A stretch of DNA of 64,000 bases, taken from contig JANTQF010000017.1 in NCBI GenBank assembly GCA_032988165.1, forward strand, positions 173,064-237,063. The letters run 5' to 3'. Each line of letters begins with the position of its first letter. Within the stretch, counting starts at the first letter, position 1. The position numbers were made by a program, and so were the translations under genes. Source of the stretch: Emmonsiellopsis sp. PD_33. Taxonomy: Eukaryota > Ascomycota > Eurotiomycetes > Onygenales > Ajellomycetaceae. This document shows positions 45,901 to 57,650 of the stretch, in pieces. The notes under the pieces are model-generated. The model was not told the DNA's origin and did no database searches. It worked only from the letters and a program-made list of their open reading frames with translations.

Positions 45901-48028
45901 GCTATTTCACCCGACAACTACCACTTTGCTTGGGTTTGGAAAATCTGCGTTCTTTTTCTTAGAAAAGAGCAACTGGTCGAGTCTCAAGGTTGGCGGGGTC
46001 GAGGAAAAGATCGCGCTTACACTGAATTCTGACTTGGCACAGTGGGATACAAAGGACCGGATAATTGCAATTCTAGCGGGCTACTGTTTTGCTTCCGTTC
46101 TTGGGATGTTCTATCTCCGAGTTTCTGCGTACTGGTCTAGGACCGATCAGGAACAACGGGCGGAAGGCCCATTAGCTGAAGTTTTACAACAAGCAGGTGG
46201 AGTTATGAAGGTGATCCTCATAATCGGGATCGAGATGATCGTTTTCCCACTGTATTGCGGGATCCTCCTCGATATTGCCCTCCTACCTCTTTTCGCAAGC
46301 GCAACATTGATGTCAAGGGCCACGTTCACCTTTAATTCGCCATTTACCTCACTTTTCGTCCATTGGTTTATTGGGACTTGTTATATGTTCCACTTCGCCC
46401 TTTTCGTATCCATGTGCCGGAAGATTATGCGTAGTGGTGTTCTATGTAAGTTGACATTTGTCCACATTTTGAGCTAGTATTCGGCTGACTTGGGTTTAGA
46501 TTTCATTCGAGATCCCGACGATCCTACATTCCACCCGGTTCGCGATGTTCTTGAGCGTAATATCACTACACAACTCCGCAAGATCGCCTTTAGCGCACTG
46601 GTCTACGGCGCACTTGTGATTATTTGCCTTGGCGGTGTTGTCTGGGGCTTGTCGGTTTCTTTCCGGAACGTCCTGCCAATACATTGGTCGTCAAATGAGC
46701 CGGTTCTAGAGTTCCCCGTGGACCTTCTCTTCTACAACTTCGTGGTACCCTTGGCCGTCAGATCACTTAAACCGTCAGATGGACTGCATACGATGTATAA
46801 CTGGTGGTTCCATAAGTGTGCGCATTACCTGAGATTGAGCCATTTCCTTTTTGGGACGAGAGTCCTAGATGAAGAAGGACGCCATACTTATCGAACGTGG
46901 CGCGACGCGATTTTACGTCGCCGAACGAATCCAGACGATGAAGATCGTGATAAATACTTTCAACGAGACGGTAGATTTGTGCGCACCCCTGCCTCTGACC
47001 AGGTTCGAATTCCCAAAGGCAACCGGGTTTTCCTCGAAGTCAATGAAGATAACGAACGCATTGACGGCAAATCCGATAGCGAGGATGGCCTGCATGGGAA
47101 GTCAAACGAAATGTTTACACCAGTCTACGTGCCACCGAGGTTCAAGAGCCGGATTGCAACTTTTATTCTCATGATATGGGTGTTTGCGGCAGTCACCGGA
47201 GTTGGATCTACCATAATCCCCCTCCTCGTCGGCAGAAGGATGATTTCGTCGCTGTTCCCAAGCGATCTCCGTGTGAACGATATCTATGCCTTTTCTGCTG
47301 GCGTATGTGTCGTCGGAGGGCTCGTTTATGCTCTTCTGCACTGTCGTGAAGGTATCCCCGTGCTTGCACAACGGATCCGCCCATATCTTGCTTCTCCGAC
47401 ACAACTCTTCCCAGAGGCATATCGCTTAGTTGTACACGTTCTCCGGCTCTTGTATATGTTTTGGGCATTTGCTCTGTTCCTCCCCACACTCTTCGCTCTA
47501 ATCACGGAACTTTACATCCTCATTCCACTCCACACCTACATCGCAAGCGACGAAGCACACGTCATCCATTTCGTGCAAGACTGGACCCTCGGCGTCTTAT
47601 ACGTGCGAATGGTAATTAGGTTGATATACTGGCACGAGGGCTCTCGCCCAGCCATTGCTCTGGATGCCGTCCTCCGCAATGGTCGGTTCGACCCCGACAT
47701 CAAGCTCGCCACCAGAGCATTCATTCTGCCTGCTACCCTGGTTTCATCGCTTGCAATATTCGGCCCTGTACCTCTAGGCTTCCTTTTAAATTTCTCCATC
47801 TTCCGTGATTCGTCGGCCATGATCCACTCCCAGGTCTACCGGTACAGTTTCCCTGGTGCCTTGATGGGTGTTCTACTTGTGTGGGCCGCCTATCAACTGC
47901 GTAATCAGATTGCTCTCTGGCGGGGGGGTATTAGGGATGATGTGTATTTGATTGGGGAGCGATTGCATAATTTCGGAGAGAAGAAGGCAAAGGACGTTGG
48001 GGTGACGCGCCGGATGATTACTTCATGA
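42983..48028 (+). CDS. SSM4: Doa10/Ssm4 (MARCH6/TEB4) ER-membrane RING-CH E3 ubiquitin ligase
   Basis: Two exons, 42983-46445 and 46500-48028, with a 54-bp intron (GTAAGTTGAC ... GGGTTTAG), giving 1663 residues. The N-terminal RING-CH finger has all eight C4HC3 ligands: C43, C46, C60, C62, H70, C73, C86, C89 (DTCRICRGEG ... CKCSGSIKFVHQECL ... YCELC). It is followed by transmembrane segments starting near residue 130. A long acidic, Gln/Pro-rich loop lies at about 330-760. The rest is a series of hydrophobic segments, including the conserved TEB4-Doa10 region around residues 765-900. Family members have about 14 membrane spans. Doa10 works with Ubc6 and Ubc7/Cue1 to ubiquitinate ER and nuclear-membrane proteins for ERAD. 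Length is somewhat above yeast Ssm4 (about 1300) because of the loop. The start has in-frame alternatives (Met6), both upstream of the RING. Confidence 0.96.
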
Positions 48029-48936
48029 GCATACATGTGTTTCCTTTTTATTTCTATTCCTCACTTTCGTTTTTCGTTGGTCACACATATCCGGTGGTAT
48101 CCGGTTTTTGTCCAGGTTGTTTTCCTTAGGTTTTCTTTCAATGTATATTAAAAGACAGTTCGTACATACATACATTAAACCGACCTACATTTCAATAATA
48201 CTAGCATCTTGTTAGAGTGAAATGGGAAATCTATGCAACGTCCGCCCCCACCAGCAAAAAATATGGTCGATCAAGCGGTATGGGTAGTAGTTATTCAGCT
48301 ATTTTGACCAAGTTCTGACACATTGCCCAAACACGAGATTTGTCCAAACTCGAAGCCAAGCATCGGCTATTGCCGGACAATCAGGGGCCTTGCCTCTGAG
48401 GCCAGCAGAGCCCCTTTGTCCCCTAAGTCGGAGTTATTGATACTACTTTCACACCTAGTTTGATTCTCCTTGCTTTCAAGTTGGATATTCTAATTCTCCA
48501 GTTATTACCTGTCTTCAGCTTTGGATAGAATCTCATTCATCTTAACGGCTCCTTGCGGCCCAGTTGATATAAATGGACTCTTAAAAGGAGAGGAGGTAGA
48601 TAGTAAAACAGAGCTTGTGGAATTTGTTTTGATAGAGGCAGATCGAAGTCCCCATCCCCGTCACGTGCCCGGTTATTGTTCTGCCTGTTAGGGGCGACTC
48701 ACGTGACGCGGCTGTTCGGGCTCCACTTTCCGGGCTGAGGCTCAGCTCGGCGTGTGATTGGGCAATGTTAGGCAGCAACTTACCGCGGCGGACATACTTG
48801 ACTGCATGGACGCCAACTTCCGACTTCGATATCTTCAAGGGAGTGATAGTTCTCTTCTCGCAACGACACTGCTGATAACTCACTTCACTCCATAATCCTG
48901 CTCTAGCACTCTCTTACTAGGCCCTCCAGTGCAGCC
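48029..48936. other. Intergenic region between two + strand genes
   Basis: 3' flank of Doa10, then the promoter of the next gene. It contains CACGTG-type sites in GTCACGTGCC (near 48660) and CTCACGTGAC (near 48699). No gene seen. Confidence 0.55.
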
Positions 48937-51900
48937 ATGTCTGTCCTCAGGCATGGCGGAGCATTCTTCCAACGCCGGCTTACAAAGCTGTATACAGATA
49001 CCAAGTCCTCCTGCGAAAACTTCTCCAGCGCATCCAAGCCAAACGACGACCCTGAGCTGGTGGCTCTGAATCGCAACTTCCGCACCCAGAAGGACAGGCT
49101 CCTGGCATGGGGCTTGGACTGGAGCGATGCCAGTGCCGCCCAGCCCAACGATATCGATGAAGCGCTCGCCGAGGCCGGCTTTTCTGATGTCGTCGCAAGT
49201 GTGATGTCATCGATCCAGGAATTGCTAAACGAGGCCGAGAGACTGCAGCAGCCCGATGGTGTCAAATCCCCCGATGGACTGGGGAAGGTGGGCGCTATAA
49301 AGGCTACGTGGACGGCGGAGGAGATTACTAGATCAAAGCAATTGTTGGACGAATTGACGACGCATATCGAAACGCTCTACGACCTTTCGCGATCCAGACG
49401 GAACATGAGTATGAGTATGAGTGCAAGCACGACACCATCCTGTAAGGGCCCAGTGAGACCCTTACTATCAAAGTCTTCCAAGTCTTCCAAAGAGTCATTT
49501 TATTCGCTTCGGAACGACCCGAGTCAAACGTCTGATAAAAGGTCAGGGTCAAAAAAGAAGCCTGTGCCTCGACAGGACGAATCTGGAGTAGTCCCCTTTG
49601 CCAATTTTCGTGCCGATTTGATGACGGAGGAGCCCGTTGGAATGCTTGATACGGCGTTTATGGACTCGTTCTCCTCAACCAAACAGTTTCATATTGATAA
49701 ATCTGCCCTCCATCTTCCGGACGGCGCAGCCTCCCATGCTTCAAACCCCCCTCCGTACGAAGCGGTTCCGGCTTCTGCCAACTCCCGCGCGATTGGGTAT
49801 TTGGATACTCTCGCCATGCCACCTGCCTTGGCCACTCTTGTCAAGGATGCCACGGTCCCAGTTCTCGTTGAATACTTCCCAATCCTGCTCGAAACGCAAA
49901 ACTCCCTAATTGCTCCTCGCAAAGAGCGTCTTGTGCACATCTCCGAGACTCTCCAGCGTCTAATCGAAAACTCACGCGTATCCCATCTTGGATTGCTCAA
50001 GTTTGTCGGTTATTTTACGGATATGACATACTCCCGCTACGCATTCATTTATCAAATCCCACTTGAAATCTTTCCGCTACTGAGCCAGCCTTCTGAAGTT
50101 TTGAAAGACGCAAAACCCCGGCCGCTTGCATCTCTGTTCCATTCCGGAGACGACAGGCAGGACGTCCCTGTTCCAAACCTCGAAAGCCGGTTTCGACTTG
50201 CCTACAATTTGGTTCTGGCAGTTCTTCATTTGAGGAGCCAGAATGTTGTGCACGGCAATATCAACAGCAACAATATTTTGATTTTCCCAGGAGTCCAAGC
50301 GTCTGGTGAAGGATTCCTTGGTGATTCAAGTTCGGACTTCAGCCGCCCCTATTTGACATCTTTGGCCCAGTTTGACAGCGAGGATAAACATGCCTACCCA
50401 GAAACACTGCCGGCCAGCATGTATCGGCATCCCGATGACCGTCGACTTATTAGTGACAATTCTTCCTGGGCCTATGACCTCTACAGCTTAGGCCTGGTGT
50501 TGCTTGAAATCGGGTTATGGACACCCCTAAGCAGACTCTGGAAGATGAAGTATAGCAACGCCATGTTCAAATCACGAATCGAAAATGTCTACCTCAAGAA
50601 ACTGGGCCCAAAATGCGGTACCTCTTATCTACACATCGTTCAGCTTTGTCTTGATGCTCCAAACTTCCACCTTTCCACTGCGCCAATGTCGGATTTAGGC
50701 CTAAGGCTGCGACAAACATATCACTATCCATGGCATGACCCGAGCAACTCGAACGAATGGGATGCCTTTTCCAAGAACTTTGTGTACACAATTGGCAAAG
50801 TCACCTGGCAGTGTGCCTGTCTGGATGTTTTCTCTCCTCCACCTGCTTCGGATTTGGACGAGTCACTTCCTCCTCCCCTCGCCATAGAAAGTGTTCCGTC
50901 AACATTTGCAGAGATAAACCCTTATGGCTTGGGCTTGTCCGGTCGAATTGAAGAATCAACCCTCCCAATCGATCCTGCTGACGATGGGACCACATACGGC
51001 GAGTCCAAAGGTTTCCAAGAAAAGAGCAGCGTCAACGAGAAGAAGGTTAGAAAACGGACACTGAAAAAATGGTCGAATATCGAAATACCCGATGAGCATT
51101 TGCGACAGTGGAATACAAGTCTCATGCCAAAGCTCAGCAAGCTACTTCAGAAGATTCTAAAGGATTCCCCCGAATCCTGCAGCGCTACTTTGATGATCGC
51201 TGGAGAAACTGCGGAGACTGCGAAGACTACGATTTGCGTTACCTGCACAAATATCCGCAGAGTTCGGGTTGCTCTTAAGAAGTACTTTGACTATGATCGG
51301 GAAAATTGGGATCTCATTGTTCTTCGAGGAGATGTTACGAGGTCCAAGGTCCCACGCAGGAGGCGCAGAAAGCCGAAAACGAATACCCCGTCTGTCGCTG
51401 AGGCTACGCAGCCAGATTTGAATCCGAACTATCAAGTCAAACCTGTTTGTGGAGCTTCGATTGGGGCATTCCGACTCGATGAACATTTACCTCCAGTTTC
51501 GTACGGTGGAGCAATCCTTGTCGACGGTTTAGCATATGGCATGACTGTCCATCACATGCTTGACGCTCCCTGCGACGACGATGAGGATGATGGGTATCAA
51601 GACTTGCCTCCCCGATCTGCGGGTAACTGGACGCCCAGTGGAGAAAGCTTCGGGCAAGACTTTGCACATTCCTGGAGTGATGAGGTTCTACCGGAAGCAC
51701 TTTACCCATTAGAAATATCTGATGATGACGAGGATGATGACCGATCCATCGCACCCAGTCTTGCGGAGTCGCAGGATGACTACTGGCTCTCGGATAGTTA
51801 CTCAACTGACGACGGAGAGGATGATCTGGAAGGCGATTATTTCGACGATGCCGCGTCTATCGGGGACACGGCAGGAGTTGATCCTGGCGAAGAGCCCAGA

Positions 51901-52966
51901 ATAATTGTTACCCAGCCCGCGATGGACGATGTGGAAGAAGGCTTTTTCCCATGCCTTGAAGATCGCGACGATGAGCATCTCGCCTCCCACTCCTTAGGAT
52001 ACGTCCATGCATCGTCCGGAGTGAGGCGGTGGACACGCGATGGTATAAAACATGAAGTGGATTGGGCCCTTATCAAAATCGATGAGAACAGGATGGATGC
52101 CAATAATATAATAGCCAGTGACGCGGACGGCCCGCGTTCCTCCCATCCTAGGCGGGGGGGTTCCGCAGGACAGCCTACCTCCAGCGAACCCTTTGCTACC
52201 CTCAGCAGAGTAGCAAAAATTGATGAGCTGGCTGGGTTATATGTCCAATGTTGTGGTAGAACAAGTGGTTTGCAAAGTGGGCGAATTTCCAGGGCGATGA
52301 CTTTGGTTAAGATGTATGGGCGCCAGTCGTTCTCCACCAGCTTTTGTGTCGATGGGAATTTTGGAGGTACAGCTTCAACCCCCTCCCCCACCTCTCAAAC
52401 CCACCCCCTTGGAACAAAATAACTAACCAGTGCTTTCCATCTCTATAGTCCCTGGTGATTCCGGTGCCTGGGTCTTCGACAAATCTACCGGCCAAGTATG
52501 CGGGCATGTCCTCGCGTGGTCCGAAAAGAGCCGAACCGCCTACATCGCGCCCATGGAAATTCTTCTCGACGACATCGCCCGAACCCTCGGCGCCGCCAGC
52601 GTCACCCTCCCCGGCAGTGACGAGGCTCTGACCTGGCGCTCCTCCTCCAGCACCATTATCAACACCAATGACAACGACATCACACTCCCCTCCCCCGCAC
52701 ATTTGCCGCCTGAAGAGTCCCGCTCGGGGTTTGCATTTGCTTCAGCGGCTCCTCCACAGATAATGCAAAGCCGACTAAAGGGGCCTGCTGCGCGCCATGA
52801 GGTGGACCAGTTGCCAGTCGATTTGGGGAGATTGAGCCTTGATCCCGATGAGCAGGGGAGGGGCAGTCGCGGGGTAAAGGGGCTGAAGGATGTGTCTGCC
52901 TCGACGTATCGGGCTGTTAAGCCGTTGATCAGTCAGAGCTGTACGATGGAGAGGCAGTTTGCTTGA
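48937..52966 (+). CDS. HeLo-like / pseudokinase / trypsin-like serine protease fusion protein
   Basis: Exons 48937-52366 and 52449-52966, 82-bp intron (branch AACTAAC), 1315 residues. Residues about 1-150 resemble fungal HeLo-type helical domains (RNFRTQKDRLLAWGLDWSD ... EEITRSKQLLDELTTHIETL). Residues about 270-620 are kinase-like: the catalytic loop is VVHGNINSNNILIF (HGN for HRD, near residue 439), the later lobe is WAYDLYSLGLVLLEIGLWTP, and I see no DFG, so it is probably a pseudokinase. A basic linker (RRRRRKPK) follows. Residues about 850-1200 hold a chymotrypsin-fold triad in the right order: H872 (YGMTVHHML), D1042 (VDWALIKID) and S1148 (VPGDSGAWVFD). An acidic insert lies between H and D. 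Splicing creates the GNFGVPGDSG motif exactly, which supports the intron. Role unknown; the parts suggest a signalling or self-defence protein. Confidence 0.8.
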
Positions 52967-54183
52967 TCTTCCGATTATATATATGCTTGGCTATGCATGT
53001 TGGACTTTGTATCTTGGATATTTGTCGACCTTCATTTACCTGTTATCTCGTTGGATTTTGGGTGTTATTTCTTTCTTCACTTTCTTTGCCCTGTCGATTT
53101 TGCATCTGTCTATCCCTGCATATATGATACCCCTTTCCACGCTTATCATTATCCCCATCCAAGCATTTGGCACCTGTGTATTTATTATTTTATCTTCCTC
53201 TATATATATCTTATGATGTCCATATTCTAATTATCCCCAGTCCCTCCATCATCCAGTCCATCCCCTACACATCTCCATACGACGCACACACATAGCCACA
53301 AAAGCGCAACCCCACTAAACCTGCCCATGGATCCAAATAAAGCATTTTCTATACCTACCACAAACACAATTTCGCCCCCAACCACCCGGTTCGCCATCTC
53401 CACCTTACCTATGTAACGTCCATACATCCGTCCCATCAAAGCGAGTGGTGACTCGTTCATAAAACGTCGTCGTCGTTCATTTAGGGTTTGGCGCCGGCCT
53501 TCCCTGCGCTAGCTATGGAATTTTAGTTTTAAGCTTAAATAAAAATAGTTATAAGTTTTAAACTAACCAGATTGCTTAACGAAAATTACTGGGTTCATTG
53601 ACGTCACGCTATGGATGCGCGGTGGAACCTCAACAGTAACCTCAAAGTTCCAAGGTGATGAATGGAAGAAGAAGAAGGGGGGGGAAAGAAGAGGATGGAT
53701 GGATGGGAAAGAAAGGGGTTTTTATTTGGGGAGCTGGATACCTAAACTAACTGACCTAACTATAAACTTGACAAATTTTTTGCGCGGAATGAAAAATAAC
53801 CCTGTTAGATGGTTTGGATAACTAAACTGTGGAGTACATCAGAGAGACAAAAATTGAATTGAACTGTTATTAAACATGCATGTTCTGTCTGCATCAGCCA
53901 TTAAATACAAAACTTGTTTTTGACAATCCTGAAACTATTTCTTTCTTTCTTTATTTTTGAAACGCCATCGTCTGAAACACCATACCCCACCTCCTTACTA
54001 TTTCCACTTCCCAGTACAGTAATTAAACTGACCATTGAAATTGAAAGAAAATGCAGAACGCAAATCCATATCACCCCTAAAGCAAAATCAAAATCAAAAC
54101 CAGGGGAAAAAAAAAGAATGAACACCACACCCCTCACAATCACACAACAGACATACATACGGCAATGTACATACTAGCATCCA
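52967..54183. other. Convergent intergenic region
   Basis: About 1.2 kb between convergent genes. The first 250 bases are T-rich 3' UTR. A local AT-rich part at 53515-53600 holds a palindromic TTTTAAGCTTAAATA. No gene is seen; frames here are short and of skewed composition. Confidence 0.55.
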
Positions 54184-55110
54184 TCACCACCCCTCCCACT
54201 CACTCCCATCCATATCCACCGCCACGCGCATAATCTGGTCAATCTCCCCCGTCACCGTCTCCCAACTCGGCAGTCTGAGAGCGGACAACTTGAACTCCAA
54301 CACCCGCATGTCCCTGCACAGCGGTAACCACCACTGATAGATCATGTCCAACTCGGCGCGGTTCAGCACCTGCTCCTCTTCCTCCTCCTCCTCTCCCCCT
54401 TCCTGTTGCTGTTCCGGTTGCTGTTCTTGCTGCTGTCCCCCACCTCCCGACTCCCCCTCCCCCTCCCCTTCGCCGTCTCCTTCTCCCTCCCCATCTCCCT
54501 CCCGCTGACCCTTCTGGCCCTCCACCACCACCTCCTCCTCCTCCTCCCGCTGCATCTCCATCCGCCCCTGTATCCTCATCCCCATCCCCATCCTCACCCT
54601 CTCCAACCCCGCCAACCCCCCCCTCTCCAAAAACCCCTCCACCTCCCCCTTCACCGCACACCAACTCCCCCACACCCCGCCCACCCCCACCACCTCCCAC
54701 CTCCTCTTCTCAAACTCCCCCCTGAACCCCTCATACGCCTCCCTCTCGGGAAAATACCCCACCACACACCTCGGGATCTTCGCTGCAGGCGTCAGCGTCG
54801 TATCCCTCTTCTTAACCATATATGCCTGGTCCGCCGGGTGGATGGGGGTGTAGTATTGCGCGCGCCAGGTTAGGAGGCGGGTGATGGTGGCGGTGTGGGT
54901 GGGGTAGGTGTTGTTGGTGTTGTTGGTGGGGGAGGGGTTGGCGAGGCGGTTGTAGCGTTGGGTGTAGAGGTGGTGCAGGGATTGGTAGGCGATTTGGACG
55001 CTGTGGGCGGTGGAGTGGGCGGTGCGGAGGAGGGAGGCGGTGCGCGGGGTGGAGATGAAGAGGAGGTGGGAGGGGAGGTCGCGGGTGGGGGGGTTGGGGT
55101 TGGGGTTCAT
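54184..55110 (-). CDS. Hypothetical protein with Gly/Glu/Gln-rich low-complexity middle
   Basis: Single frame of 308 residues with no recognised domain. The N-terminal half looks globular and helical (LLRTAHSTAHSVQIAYQSLH, LLTWRAQYYTPIHPADQAYM, KIPRCVVGYFPEREAYEGFR). Residues about 190-250 are low complexity (EGEGDGEGEGEG, QQQEQQPEQQQEGGEEEEEE). The C-terminus is folded again (RAELDMIYQWWLPLCRDMRV, MRVAVDMDGSEWEGW). Shared third-position G/C richness with SND2 and an intact 927-base frame argue that it is a real gene. No neighbour suggests a role. Confidence 0.6.
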   Translation of the reverse strand: MNPNPNPPTRDLPSHLLFISTPRTASLLRTAHSTAHSVQIAYQSLHHLYTQRYNRLANPSPTNNTNNTYPTHTATITRLLTWRAQYYTPIHPADQAYMVKKRDTTLTPAAKIPRCVVGYFPEREAYEGFRGEFEKRRWEVVGVGGVWGSWCAVKGEVEGFLERGGLAGLERVRMGMGMRIQGRMEMQREEEEEVVVEGQKGQREGDGEGEGDGEGEGEGESGGGGQQQEQQPEQQQEGGEEEEEEEQVLNRAELDMIYQWWLPLCRDMRVLEFKLSALRLPSWETVTGEIDQIMRVAVDMDGSEWEGW

Positions 55111-56051
55111 GTTTTTAGGGGGTTTAGGGATGTTGGTGGTGGTGGTGATGTGGTTGTTGAGTGTTGATAGATGGATGGATAGATGGATAGATGGATAGAT
55201 GGATAGATGGATAGGGTTGTAGAGGTGGTTGGTGAGTGAGCGAGTGTTCTAGAGATGGGAGATGGCGGGTCGAGAGTGCGCGGGCAGGATGCCACGGGAA
55301 GTGAATGAGTGAGTGAATGGACGCGACGAACACAGGATTTATATCATGGTTCGGCAGGGCGTGGAAGGTTAGAGGAGACTCCCGAGGGAGACAGCGGACG
55401 GGGACTCGGGGAAGTCAAAATATTGAAAATACAGCACACCAAGGCCAGAGAAGTTGTTGCCTTGGGAAGTATACTCGAAGCATAACTGAAAACAGGAGAA
55501 GCAGGAAGATATCTCATACCCAGGATAGCATTAGAACAACAGCAACTATGGACAACACTTCACTCGTCCCCCTCCCCCTGAATTATATCACCACCACACC
55601 ATACGTAGCTATTGACCACGCCTCAATCAGGTTCCTCACAAAAGACAAGACAAGAAAAGACAGCTTGATAGAGACAGCAAACCGTGCCAGAGAGAGACAT
55701 GTTTGCTCAACCGTCAAGCAAAACATACAATTACAAACAGAACCCATCCTGGTTTTAGTATCAGAATAACAGAAATGGCAAATATTATCATCCGCCTCCA
55801 TCGACACATAGATCGATCGACGCGAGAGAGAATATAAAGACAGACAATAGACAAGTTCCCGGTTGATTCCGCGGCGCGTAAACTCAGATAATCCCTTCCC
55901 AGCCGCGGTTGGCTTTTGACGGCTGGCTGGTCGTGGCTGCTGTAGAAAAGATGCAAGTTATCAGCAACTACGCGCGGGCAAGAATAGATCAGGCAGAAGA
56001 AAGAAAGAAAGAAATGCATACTCACAAACTCAACGAATCCTTCCCGGACAT
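55111..56051. other. Intergenic region between two - strand genes
   Basis: No gene seen beyond a tetranucleotide repeat and moderately AT-rich DNA; it should contain the promoter of the 54184-55110 gene and the 3' end of the next one. Confidence 0.5.
55166..55214 (+). repeat. (GATA/GATG)n microsatellite
   Basis: Uninterrupted GATAGATG-type units just upstream of the - strand gene at 55110. Confidence 0.95.
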
Positions 56052-57230
56052 TCAATTAACCACAGCCGCCTCCTGCAACTCGCCAACAAGCTCATTGAGC
56101 AGCGCCCAGTTCACCTCAACAGGCTGCTCGCCCGCCGCCTTCCTAGCCACCATATCCTCCAACAGCGGTTCCTCGAACTGGTCCAGCACCTCCTTGAGAT
56201 CCTTCGCAGTGGCCACCACGTCGCGCGCGCGCTGGATAGTGGCCCGGGGCAGCATGTTGCGATACACCTGGATCCAGCCCGCGAACGCCCAGCAAGCGCT
56301 GCGCAGACCGGGCACGGTGCCGTTGAGGATGTTTTCGTGCTGGAAGCGCAGGTTGTTCAGATAGCGGCCCCACAGGTTCCTGCCCACCATGCGGTGGTGG
56401 CGCAGGCAGTGGCAGTAGACGCTGAACGCCATGTCGCGCGAGTGGTGCAGCAGGGCGGTCGAGCTGCGGAGGTTGCCGCAGAGCGTGTTGATGAGGGAGA
56501 TCTGGTGCTCGGTCTGCCCGGGGACGTGCGCGTAGACGATATGCGCGAGCTGGTTGGGCGAGTCTGCGCCGGGCGGGTTCAGCGGGTTTCCCATGACGAC
56601 GGGGTGGGCGATGAAGTTGAACGCGGCGGCGATGTTGGGACAGGTGGGCTCGGGATCGGGGTTCGGCGGGTGCGCGGGGGGGTTGAAGACGCCGAGCAGG
56701 GGCTTGTTGGGCGGAGGCTCGAGGTAGTAGTAGTCGGGCACTGCGCGGGCGGGACGGGTTGGCCGGGTAGCAACACCAACGGCAGAGACGCGTCCGACTG
56801 GTCGGGCACGGCGATGATGCTGCGGTGGGCCGGTGCTGGGGGCGAGGAGCTGGGGATCGATCAGGTTGGAGTCGACGGTCTGTGTTGCTGCGTGGGAAGT
56901 AGAGCTGGTTGCGGCGGGCAGCTGGCTATCTGCGTCTTGAACAGGAGCATGAGAGACTCCGGCAGAGTCAACGATGGACTCGACGGACAGGTTCTCCACG
57001 CCTTCAACACCAGGCTCGACACGGGCATCGGCACGCGTGTCTAGCACATCACGGGGCAGGACGAGCACAAATTGCTGCAATTCTATCAGGAATCGCTGTA
57101 CGGGAGACGGCTATAGAGCATTGGATCTTACATCTAGAGACTCCACATCATGCCTATCCGGCAACTCGTCCCAGTCAGAAAGGGAGATGCTGGAGGTCCC
57201 ACGGACGTGTTCGGGAGAGCAGTCGCCCAT
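56052..57230 (-). CDS. Hypothetical conserved-looking protein, all-helical C-terminus
   Basis: Two exons: 57230-57132 (MGDCSPEHVRG ... DVESLD) and 57074-56052, 57-bp intron (GTAAGATCC ... GAATTGCAG), 373 residues. An upstream AG at 57096 would give a 36-bp intron and add seven residues; the longer intron is the likelier. The N-terminal third is disordered (Pro/Ala/Arg-rich, HHRRARPVGRVSAVGV). The C-terminal half is a compact, apparently helical domain with many Cys/His/Trp (AFSVYCHCLRHHRMVGRNLW, RSACWAFAGWIQVYRNMLP, RATIQRARDVVATAKDLKEV). No family recognised. Strong codon bias toward C/G third positions supports a real gene. Confidence 0.65.
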
Positions 57231-57650
57231 CCTCTCAGGGGCTTTGGGGTTTCAGTGTTTGGCTAGTAGAAAAGGAGAGATACGTCCTCGTATCGCGTTC
57301 GAACCCCTGAAACGGGATGAAAAGACCTTGAAGTGGATGCTTATGGGAGACAAAGGAAATGGAGGCAGAAGAATGAGAGCATGAAAGAAAACAACAAGAG
57401 AGATGTGATAAGTGGTTCATGAGACGACAGACAGCTAACTGTTCTTTGAAAACATTCCTCTATTGGAAATCAGGCTCAAAGGCGGCCGTAGTGGCAAACT
57501 TCAACGTTCAACTTGGTGCAGCTTTTGGGTATCAAGTATCACACAGGTGTGCATTAACATGCATGATAGGGTGCAATTTCCCCTCAATTGTCCTGCTATA
57601 CTAATTACATGGGCATCATTGATATATCTGGTATTTCTTTATCATTCCTT
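57231..57650. other. Intergenic region
   Basis: Promoter side of the preceding - strand gene and 3' end of ESS1; no gene seen. Confidence 0.5.

Noticed and set aside
52959..53216. Hydrophobic frame after the protease fusion gene
   Set aside because: It lies in the T-rich 3' flank; skewed composition alone makes such frames hydrophobic and no domain or codon bias supports it.
56337..57044. 235-residue + strand frame, Val/Gly-rich
   Set aside because: Antisense shadow of the G/C-third-position-biased - strand gene.
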